Assembly: GCA_022571615.1 (NCBI GenBank)
Contig: JACZXM010000247.1
Location: forward strand, 1-5,386
DNA: 5,386 bases
Reading direction: 5' to 3'
From: Acidobacteriota bacterium
GTDB taxonomy: Bacteria; Acidobacteriota; UBA890; WLXD01
The position numbers and the translations under genes are program-made. This document shows positions 1-5,135 of this stretch, piece by piece. The stretch's first letter is position 1, and each line of letters opens with the position of its first letter. The notes below the pieces were generated by a model, which was not told where the DNA came from, did not search any database, and saw only the letters and a list, made by a program, of their open reading frames with translations.

Positions 1-1
1 A

Positions 2-319
2 GAACAGCGGGTGGAGGGACTCGCTCCCGACCACTACCATCTTGCGTTGACGAATCTGGGTGAGACGTGTTTCCTGGCGGCGAACCCTGTTCTGGACTTG
101 GAGCACGAAAACGCTCTGGAAGTCGTGAGTGTGTTGGTGGCTCCGGCGGGGGCGATCAGAGGACGTTTGCTTGCCGGTTCGGCGTCTCCATATGACTTCA
201 CGGTGGTTCTGGTGGCGGCGGCGGAGGTGACGGGCCCGTCATCCGCTGCGAAAAGGCCGCCTGTTCAGGTCGCTTTCCCGAACGCGGAAGGGCGGTTTTC
301 TGACGAGCCAGTGGTTTGA
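2..319 (+). CDS. Partial hypothetical protein, 5' end off window; probably the upstream frame of a frameshifted gene
   Basis: The frame is open from base 2 to a stop at 317-319, so the gene starts before the window; a GTG at 11 is in frame but nothing marks it as a true start. The translation is rich in Leu, Val and Ala, with no motif I recognise, no signal peptide and no clear membrane span. Roughly the first 75 codons look protein-like. From about base 231 a different frame (see the next entry) reads more convincingly, so the last 30 or so residues here are probably out of frame. I think this is the middle of the same gene as the following entry, broken by an indel near the GGC-rich run at 211-229. 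It could instead be an unrelated small gene or chance reading. No function can be assigned. Confidence 0.35.
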   Translation, partial: EQRVEGLAPDHYHLALTNLGETCFLAANPVLDLEHENALEVVSVLVAPAGAIRGRLLAGSASPYDFTVVLVAAAEVTGPSSAAKRPPVQVAFPNAEGRFSDEPVV

Positions 320-395
320 CCCCGACGCATGGGAGGTCACCGTTGCCGAAGACGAGATCGTTATACGGGGACATTTTTACGCGATCGGAAAGCCC

Positions 396-788
396 ATGAT
401 GACCCCGTTACGGCTTCTGGGTTTCCGTATGTTCAGTCTCACGCTGGGGCGTTTGGATACGATCAGCTACTGGTTGAAGAAGCTGTTGGTCAAGAAGCTC
501 ATCTACCGCAAGAAATCGCTGGGCATTGATTTTGAGCGACGCATTCTGCTTCGCGATGATGGATTCACGGTGCGGGACCGCATTCAAGGTTTTCCGGGGC
601 ACACGGTTGAGAGCCTGCAATGGGTCGACAGGTTCACGACCATCCACATGGGCTCATCGCGGTATTTCGTGCCCAATGAGCTGGACCCGTGCGGGCGGGA
701 GGAGGCACAGTCGCAAGTGTCGGTGGACGTGGCGCGGCTCGCGGATGGTGTGACGCTCGAAAGGGTTGTTTCCTGCCAATCGACCTAG
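396..788 (+). CDS. C-terminal region of an uncharacterised exopolysaccharide-cluster-type protein; 5' part appears frameshifted
   Basis: From the first ATG (396) this gives 130 residues ending at TAG 786-788. The same frame is open back to 231, and those upstream codons also read like protein (W-F-D-P-D-A-W followed by E-I-V-I-R-G-H-F), yet contain no ATG, GTG or TTG. The true product therefore probably begins in another frame further left. A basic stretch (KKLLVKKLIYRKK, residues 28-40) precedes R-R-I-L-L-R-D-D and T-V-R-D-R-I, a pattern like the C-terminal beta domain of heparinase II/III-like proteins. The HMGSSRYF stretch (84-91) recalls uncharacterised proteins I associate with amidotransferase genes in exopolysaccharide clusters; that is memory, not a search. 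An asnB-type gene follows on the same strand after 171 bases. A weak GGAAAG (387-392) could serve ATG 399 if a short product is made. Confidence 0.5.
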   Translation: MMTPLRLLGFRMFSLTLGRLDTISYWLKKLLVKKLIYRKKSLGIDFERRILLRDDGFTVRDRIQGFPGHTVESLQWVDRFTTIHMGSSRYFVPNELDPCGREEAQSQVSVDVARLADGVTLERVVSCQST

Positions 789-842
789 TGAACCGCCAAC
801 GTTGAATCGACGGGTTGAGCGGGCCGCTTCCTGACGGGCGCG

Positions 843-874
843 GTACTGATGCTCAGGACGCGCCCTATCAGTAC
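843..874. repeat. Perfect 8-bp inverted repeat with 16-base spacer
   Basis: GTACTGAT (843-850) and ATCAGTAC (867-874) are exact reverse complements in the gap before the amidotransferase gene. AGG at 855-857 can also pair with CCT at 864-866 inside the spacer, giving a bulged hairpin. There is no T run after it, so it is not a classical terminator. It could be a two-half-site operator or an RNA stem in the asnB leader. Confidence 0.45.
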
Positions 875-920
875 GGCGAGCGTAAGCGACCCGCCTCTTG
901 GTCGTTTGTAGTTGCGAAAA

Positions 921-938
921 GGCACCGTACGATGTGCC
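921..938 (+). other. Small hairpin just upstream of the asnB ribosome binding site
   Basis: GGCAC (921-925) and GTGCC (934-938) form a 5-bp stem around an 8-base loop. It ends three bases before GGGAG (942-946), the only Shine-Dalgarno-like sequence before the asnB start. The stem is short and may be chance. Confidence 0.2.
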
Positions 939-959
939 GTTGGGAGTCATTTCTAGATC

Positions 960-3032
960 ATGTGCGGCATCTGTGGCTACGTCGGTATCGACGATGACGC
1001 GTTGATTTCGCGAATGACGCAGACGCTCGTGCATCGCGGACCCGACGACGTCGGCTACTATCGCGACGGCGACATGGCGCTGGGGCATCGGCGGTTGAAA
1101 GTCATCGATCTTGCAGGCGGTCGGCAGCCGATGCAGAATCGGGATCAGTCATTGGTCCTTGTATTCAACGGAGAGATCTACAACTATCCCGAGATCCGCG
1201 ACACGCTACAGCAGCACGGACATACATTTCAAACCGCTTCAGACACGGAGGTCTTGTTGCAGGCCTACGAAGCTTACGGTGCAGACGCCCTCGAAAAACT
1301 GAACGGGATGTTCGCGTTCGTGGTCTACGATCGCGCCGCCGGATCACTGTTTCTGGCCAGAGACCGCGTCGGAATCAAGCCGCTCTATTATCTGGCGTTG
1401 CCGGGCTGTTTCCTATTCGCTTCGGAGGCAAAAGCACTGCTATGCCATCACGCCTGGAGTCCCTCCATCGATGCACGCGCCATCCACGACTATCTCGCTC
1501 TTCGCTACGTGCCGGGCGACCGGTCGGTGATCCATGAGATTCGCCGACTGCCCGCGGGACACTATTTGACATATCGAGACGGGCGGATCGAAATCCAGAA
1601 GTACTGGGAGGTGCCTCAACACGACGGCCCTGGCGATCGTCGCGAAGAAGAATGCCTGGAGGAGCTGTCAGAGCTCATGGCGCGGAGCGTCAAGCGCCGG
1701 ATGATCAGTGATGTGCCGTTCGGCGCCTACCTGAGCGGCGGTTTGGATTCCAGCACGATTGTCGGGGTGATGGCGGGCATGGTATCCGAACCGATCAAGA
1801 CGTTCGCCGTCGGATTCGATTACGAACACGACGAGCTGAATGAGGCGGCCGCGACGGCGAAGTTCTTCGGCTGCGACCATCACGAGATTGCCTGCCGGGC
1901 CGAGGATGTCTCCCTGCTGCCGGAGATCGTGTATCACCTCGACGAGCCCATGGGTGACGCGATTATCATTCCGATGTTCCAGCTTTCTCGGGAGGCGAAG
2001 CGCCATGTCACCGTGATTCTGACCGGCGAAGGGGGCGATGAAATCTTCGGTGGTTACCTGTTTCACAAGGTCATGCAGCTTGGGGAATGGTATCGCCGTG
2101 GCGCGCCGCGTGCGCTGCGAGATGGGCTGATCACGCCCCTGCTGTCCGCCGTGCCGGCCTCTCTGATGAACATGGCCTTTCGATACCCCGCGCAACTGGG
2201 GCAGCGCGGCAAACAAAAGGTCCTCGACTATCTCAACCTTCTAGACCCGGCTCGTATGGGCGAAGCCTATCGACACCTGATCTCTCTCTTTGACAAACGT
2301 GACTTGAGCGACCTGTATACCAGCGATTTTCGAGCGTTGCTGCGGGAACAGGATTCGGATCGCGACGGGCTAGGCCAAAAAGGCGCCCCGCATAGACGGG
2401 CTCATTTGGATCGTCTCTTGAGCCTGCAGTTCGACCACTGGCTACCCGACAACATGCTGCTGCGCCAAGACAAGACCGGAATGGCGCATTCGATAGAAGG
2501 TCGCGTTCCCTTCCTGGATCATGAACTGATCGAGTTCGCGCTGAAGCTCCCCACACGCATGAAAATCCGGCGGATGACGGGTAAGTACCTCTTGCGCCGA
2601 TATGCCGCCGGGTTTCTACCGCCAAAAGTCGCCCAAAGAAAGAAGATGCCCTTCTACGTCCCGGTGGAGCTTTACTTTGAACATCCCGAGTTTCGCAAGC
2701 TGATGGATGATGTGCTTGGCGAAGATGCGGTGCGTCGTCGCGGTATCTTCAGGCCCGAGGCGGTTGAGCGGCTCAAGGCCCTGCCGCCCGCCGAGGGCGA
2801 GCCGCCCGACTACGTGATCAGCGCCGAGGGCGTCTTCACCCTGGACATCATGGCCGACCCGAACGTCCATCCGATGGCATCGGACAACGTGATGATGGAG
2901 GACATCTACGCCTGCGAGGCCGTCCAGAGGGGCATGGGTTCGCCGCTCTTCGAGGTCGGGCCCCTGTCGAAGTACGAGTCCGCGCTGAGCTTCTTCCAGC
3001 AGCAGGTCCTCGACTACGTGCCAGCGGAATGA
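960..3032 (+). CDS. asnB: Asparagine synthetase B-type glutamine amidotransferase with a foreign C-terminal segment
   Basis: This would transfer glutamine-derived ammonia to an adenylated carboxylate in the cytoplasm; beside exopolysaccharide genes, AsnB-like enzymes often amidate a sugar or precursor rather than make free asparagine. The start is fixed by MCGICG, because Cys2 becomes the N-terminal nucleophile; GGGAG lies 13 bases upstream. The glutaminase domain (about 2-200) has HRGPD (25-29), NGEIYN (70-75), SDTE (94-97) and RDRVGIKPLYY (134-144). The synthetase domain has the PPi loop SGGLDSS (259-265), GEGGDE (356-361) and a conserved block RQDKTGMAHSIEGRVPFLDH (502-521). AsnB-like sequence continues to RGIFRPEAVERL (594-605). 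Usual relatives then end in a short Leu/Trp-rich helix. Here about 85 residues look like a Rieske oxygenase C-terminus, with much higher GC3. Catalytic assignment is strong; whether the 690-residue protein exists is doubtful. Confidence 0.93.
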   Translation: MCGICGYVGIDDDALISRMTQTLVHRGPDDVGYYRDGDMALGHRRLKVIDLAGGRQPMQNRDQSLVLVFNGEIYNYPEIRDTLQQHGHTFQTASDTEVLLQAYEAYGADALEKLNGMFAFVVYDRAAGSLFLARDRVGIKPLYYLALPGCFLFASEAKALLCHHAWSPSIDARAIHDYLALRYVPGDRSVIHEIRRLPAGHYLTYRDGRIEIQKYWEVPQHDGPGDRREEECLEELSELMARSVKRRMISDVPFGAYLSGGLDSSTIVGVMAGMVSEPIKTFAVGFDYEHDELNEAAATAKFFGCDHHEIACRAEDVSLLPEIVYHLDEPMGDAIIIPMFQLSREAKRHVTVILTGEGGDEIFGGYLFHKVMQLGEWYRRGAPRALRDGLITPLLSAVPASLMNMAFRYPAQLGQRGKQKVLDYLNLLDPARMGEAYRHLISLFDKRDLSDLYTSDFRALLREQDSDRDGLGQKGAPHRRAHLDRLLSLQFDHWLPDNMLLRQDKTGMAHSIEGRVPFLDHELIEFALKLPTRMKIRRMTGKYLLRRYAAGFLPPKVAQRKKMPFYVPVELYFEHPEFRKLMDDVLGEDAVRRRGIFRPEAVERLKALPPAEGEPPDYVISAEGVFTLDIMADPNVHPMASDNVMMEDIYACEAVQRGMGSPLFEVGPLSKYESALSFFQQQVLDYVPAE
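2757..2775. other. Probable chimeric join inside the asnB reading frame
   Basis: This spans the last AsnB-like residues (E-A-V-E-R-L). By hand count, the 86 codons before residue 605 have 28 ending in A or T (GC3 about 67%), while the 86 after it have 5 (about 94%). The last A/T-ending codons (CGT, CGT, GGT, GTT) stop at residue 602. The following CRP/FNR gene has GC3 of about 89% over its first 80 codons, so it matches the right-hand side. Confidence 0.6.
2772..3032 (+). pseudogene. C-terminal fragment of a Rieske ring-hydroxylating oxygenase alpha subunit, fused in frame to asnB
   Basis: Codons 605-690 of the asnB frame contain MMEDIYACEAVQRGM (645-659), then S-P-L-F-E-V-G-P-L-S, a following E-S-A-L and an aromatic/Gln-rich helix. 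This matches the end of Rieske non-haem iron oxygenase alpha subunits: an E-D...CE.VQ.G stretch, a GPLS turn, then E....F. The Rieske cluster and the iron-binding His/His/Asp residues of the catalytic domain are not present, so the piece has no oxygenase activity. Its third-position GC matches the next gene, not the preceding asnB. I read it as the real 3' end of an oxygenase gene that precedes the CRP/FNR gene in the source genome. The family call rests on recall of the motif pattern. Confidence 0.5.
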
Positions 3033-3040
3033 AGGTGAAA

Positions 3041-3058
3041 TTGTGCCTGTTGGCGCAA
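3041..3058. promoter_or_regulatory. Possible CRP/FNR-type operator dyad
   Basis: TTGTGC (3041-3046) and GCGCAA (3053-3058) form an imperfect palindrome, 5 of 6 positions matching, with a 6-base spacer. That is the geometry of CRP sites (TGTGA-N6-TCACA), though only TGTG of the left half-site fits. It lies between the asnB-frame stop and the regulator start, where an autoregulatory site would sit. The evidence is the dyad and position only. Confidence 0.25.
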
Positions 3059-3095
3059 GTCCGGTTGCTCTATCTTGGATGACCGTTGACGCCAT

Positions 3096-3111
3096 CTCTC
3101 AATCAAGAGAG
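3096..3111 (+). promoter_or_regulatory. Hairpin overlapping the ribosome binding site of the CRP/FNR gene
   Basis: CTCTC (3096-3100) pairs with GAGAG (3107-3111) around a 6-base AATCAA loop. The GAGAG arm is the only purine-rich ribosome-binding candidate and lies 8 bases before GTG 3120. Folding would hide it, so translation could be limited by this stem. Five base pairs is weak, and there is no comparative support. Confidence 0.3.
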
Positions 3112-3119
3112 TCATCGCG

Positions 3120-3809
3120 GTGCCCGAGAAGACCCTTGATCGCATCGAAATCTTCAAGGATGTATCGCGCGACGCCAGGCAGGCCTTGGTCACGCGCTGC
3201 ACCTGGACGTCGTACGACGCGAACCAGCAGATCGTCGGCCATCTCGACACGTCGAAGCAGGTCTTCTTCCTCGTCGACGGCAAGGCGCGCGCCATCATCT
3301 ATTCGGTCACGGGCAAGCCGGTAACGTTCCGCGACATCGAGGCTGGCGGCATGTTCGGCGAGATCGCGGCGATCGACGGAAAGCCCCGATCGGCGAGCGT
3401 CGAGACCCTGACGCCTTGCCTCGTCGCGTCGATGTCGTCGACAGTCCTGTGGGATGTCTTGCGCGAATACCCGCCAGTGATGACGGCGGCCCTCAAATAT
3501 TTCACGGGTCAGGTGCGGACGCTCACCGAGCGGGTCTTCGAGTTCAGTACGCTCGCGGTCAAGAATCGCATCCATGCCGAGCTGTTGCGCATGGCCCGCG
3601 ACCACCCGGGCGAGGACGAAACGGTGATCCTGTCGCCGACGCCGACCCATGCCGAGATCGCCAGCAGAATCAGCACCCATCGCGAAGCCGTCACCCGGGA
3701 GCTGAACCGCCTGGTCGAGATCGGCCTGATCGAACGGCGCAAGAGCAAACTGATAATCCTCGACGTGACCCGCCTCGCCCGGCTGGTTCACGAGGTCATC
3801 GGCGAATAG
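3120..3809 (+). CDS. CRP/FNR-family transcriptional regulator, probable cyclic-nucleotide binder
   Basis: A 229-residue cytoplasmic DNA-binding regulator of typical CRP length. The effector domain spans about 5-110; its phosphate cassette is FGEIAAIDGKPRSA (79-92), where E81 and R90 match the ribose- and phosphate-binding Glu and Arg of E. coli CRP. The dimer helix runs about 110-145, and the winged helix-turn-helix about 174-215, with T-H-A-E-I-A-S-R then THREAVTRELNRLVE as recognition helix. No Cys cluster like that of FNR is present. Aligned without gaps to CRP, adenine-contacting T127 and S128 correspond to L135 and T136, so ligand choice may differ. GTG 3120 is the start: a frame stop at 3087-3089 precedes it, no other start codon lies between, and GAGAG is 8 bases upstream. 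A cyclase gene lies about 500 bases downstream on the same strand, which suggests cAMP as effector. Confidence 0.92.
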   Translation: MPEKTLDRIEIFKDVSRDARQALVTRCTWTSYDANQQIVGHLDTSKQVFFLVDGKARAIIYSVTGKPVTFRDIEAGGMFGEIAAIDGKPRSASVETLTPCLVASMSSTVLWDVLREYPPVMTAALKYFTGQVRTLTERVFEFSTLAVKNRIHAELLRMARDHPGEDETVILSPTPTHAEIASRISTHREAVTRELNRLVEIGLIERRKSKLIILDVTRLARLVHEVIGE

Positions 3810-3822
3810 CCCGAGACCCCAA

Positions 3823-3854
3823 GCGGCCGAGCCGGGTTATGCACGGCTTGCCGC
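3823..3854 (+). terminator. Terminator-like hairpin after the CRP/FNR gene
   Basis: GCGG (3823-3826), a bulged C, then CGAGCCG (3828-3834) pair with CGGCTTG (3844-3850) and CCGC (3851-3854) around a 9-base loop. This is an 11-bp stem with one G-T pair, starting 14 bases after the stop codon. No T run follows, so it may be a weak or factor-assisted terminator or an mRNA 3' stabiliser. Confidence 0.4.
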
Positions 3855-3965
3855 CAATCCGCGAAATTCCTCGAACAGATGTGGGAAATGCCACTGCTGG
3901 CGCCGATCGGGCGCCCGACAATGGCGGTGACGCGATGTTATCGCACAGACATGAGGGGTCGTCCG

Positions 3966-4094
3966 ATGATGTACTACGAAAAATGTCCGGGGTCGTCCGC
4001 GAAGCTTGGCGACGTCGCCGCGGGATGGATCTTCTATGCCGCGCTGGTTCTGGTGCTGGCGTTGGTCACCGTCACTGACATTGCCTATCGCTAG
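3966..4094 (+). CDS. Small single-span membrane protein (42 residues), unknown function
   Basis: The product has a polar, partly basic N-terminus (MMYYEKCPGSSAKLGD), then a hydrophobic segment of about 20 residues (W21 to about V36, rich in Leu, Val and Ala), and a short D-I-A-Y-R tail. That predicts one transmembrane helix. ATG 3966 is chosen because GAGGGG (3953-3958) lies 7 bases before it. The in-frame ATG at 3951 would add five residues but has no ribosome-binding sequence; ATG 3969 is also possible. There is one Cys near the N-terminus but no lipobox or cleavable-signal pattern. It lies between a CRP/FNR regulator and a class III cyclase on the same strand, so a link to cyclic-nucleotide signalling is possible but unproven. 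I do not recognise the family, and a gene this short could be chance, although the ribosome binding site and hydrophobic block argue against that. Confidence 0.5.
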   Translation: MMYYEKCPGSSAKLGDVAAGWIFYAALVLVLALVTVTDIAYR

Positions 4095-4313
4095 CTCATC
4101 AATCTTAACCCGACACGCGAGACGCCCTGGCGTGGCAAGCCGCCGTCACGCCGACGAGGTGGTCGAAGACTCGGGAATTCGCTGCGACGGCGTGGGAAAC
4201 ATCGAGGTATTCGACGTGGGGTGCCAGATATTGCGCGACCGGCCGGATCGATGGCTGACTCCCGGAAGCTATGTTACCATCGCGGCCCGCGGAGAGCCCG
4301 TTCGGAGGCTCCA
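4095..4313. other. Intergenic leader before the cyclase; no gene seen
   Basis: This stretch of about 220 bases has open frames, but none looks like protein. A TATGTT at 4270-4275 is a loose -10-like hexamer with no good -35 partner at 16-18 bases. The cyclase frame is open upstream to 4221, but those codons do not resemble the family N-terminus. Confidence 0.3.
4304..4308 (+). promoter_or_regulatory. Ribosome binding site fixing the cyclase start
   Basis: GGAGG lies 5 bases before ATG 4314. It selects this start over the in-frame ATG at 4221, and the resulting N-terminus (MAATRITRRLAAIF) matches the usual beginning of this cyclase family. Confidence 0.75.
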
Positions 4314-5135
4314 ATGGCCGCTACCCGCATTACCCGCAGACTCGCTGCCATCTTCGTGGTTGACGCGGTCGGCTACAGCCGCCTGATGGAAACCGACGAA
4401 ATGGGTACGCATGTCCAGTTCAAGTCCGATTTGGAGAGGTTTTTCCGGCCCAGGATCGACGAGCACCACGGCCGCATCGTGAAGACGACCGGAGACGGCC
4501 TCCTGGCCGAGTTTGCCAGCGTGGTCGATGCGGTGCAGTGCGCGGACGCGGTACAAGGGGAGATCGGGGCAAGCGCCGGCGCGGCGCATCCGGATCGTCC
4601 CCTGACATATCGGATCGGGATTCACCTGGGCGATATCATGATCGATGAGGGCGATATCTACGGCGACGATGTCAACATCGCCGCCCGCCTGGAACAGATG
4701 GCCGAACCCGGAGGCGTCAGCATTTCTCGCGAGGTCTACCGTAGCGTCCACAGGAGGCTCGATTTCGACTTCGAGGACACTGGCGAACACCACCTCAAGA
4801 ATATCACCGAGCCGATGCGAGTCTATCGCGTGGTGAGACGGTCGAAGCCTGGCGAAACAAGTCGCGCCGCAGCACAGGCAACGACGGCGGCCATGGCGCC
4901 GGCGGACGCCACCAGACCGAGCAATGGCCTTCACGATCCGGCCATCGTCGTCTTGCCGTTCGAGAACCTGAGCGGAGACCCGCAGCAGGAGTACTTCTGT
5001 GACGGTCTCACCAACGACATCACCACCGACCTGTCCAAGTTCGCCAATCTCTTGGTCATCGCCGCGAACTCGGGCATCGTGTGCTTCTTCCCCTTGGGCT
5101 GTTGCTGTGACTGCTCAAGCGTTTTCGCTCGGTAG
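4314..5135 (+). CDS. Class III adenylate/guanylate cyclase with truncated TolB-like C-terminal domain
   Basis: This makes cAMP (possibly cGMP) from the nucleoside triphosphate. The catalytic domain covers about 7-175: ITRRLAAIFVVDAVGYSRLM holds the first metal-binding Asp (D17); V-K-T-T-G-D-G has the purine-pocket Lys K57 and second metal Asp D61; YGDDVNIAARLE (116-127) carries the base-recognising Asp (D118 or D119) and transition-state N121 and R125. K57 paired with Asp favours ATP. After a linker of about 35 residues, AIVVLPFENLSGDPQQEYFCDG (210-231) starts a TolB-like domain, which in relatives leads into TPR repeats and a protein of roughly 550-600 residues. Here family-like sequence ends at A-A-N-S (250-253). 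The last 20 residues are Cys-rich and are the antisense of a sulfatase gene. The cyclase domain looks active; the tail is an artefact or the result of a rearrangement. Confidence 0.92.
   Translation: MAATRITRRLAAIFVVDAVGYSRLMETDEMGTHVQFKSDLERFFRPRIDEHHGRIVKTTGDGLLAEFASVVDAVQCADAVQGEIGASAGAAHPDRPLTYRIGIHLGDIMIDEGDIYGDDVNIAARLEQMAEPGGVSISREVYRSVHRRLDFDFEDTGEHHLKNITEPMRVYRVVRRSKPGETSRAAAQATTAAMAPADATRPSNGLHDPAIVVLPFENLSGDPQQEYFCDGLTNDITTDLSKFANLLVIAANSGIVCFFPLGCCCDCSSVFAR

Noticed and set aside
906..933. TTGTAG-N16-TACGAT as a promoter for asnB
   Set aside because: The -35 hexamer matches the consensus poorly and the -10 only at 4 of 6; it is no better than chance in a sequence of this length.
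654..1088. 144-residue - strand open frame crossing the gap before asnB
   Set aside because: It overlaps two + strand genes, is low in hydrophobic structure and has no motif; the gap itself shows no other coding signal.
1668..2216. 182-residue - strand open frame opposite the asnB synthetase domain
   Set aside because: It lies wholly within a certain coding region and its composition is that of a shadow frame.
3099..3791. 230-residue open frame on the - strand opposite the CRP/FNR gene
   Set aside because: It mirrors the regulator codon by codon, has no recognisable domain, and its openness follows from the high third-position GC of the + strand gene.
3416..4078. 220-residue + strand open frame overlapping the CRP/FNR gene and the small membrane gene
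   Set aside because: It is out of frame with two better-supported genes, is rich in Arg and Pro as shadow frames of GC-rich DNA are, and shows no domain.
4114..4135. CACGC/GCGTG pairing as a terminator after the small membrane gene
   Set aside because: It has a five-pair stem with an 11-base loop, competing pairings (ACGCC with GGCGT) and no T run.
4269..4934. 221-residue - strand open frame opposite the cyclase
   Set aside because: It is antisense of conserved catalytic motifs, with no protein-family character of its own.
5073..5135. Cys-rich tail of the cyclase (G-C-C-C-D-C) as a possible metal-binding motif
   Set aside because: These codons are the exact antisense of sulfatase codons past the join, so the cysteines are incidental.
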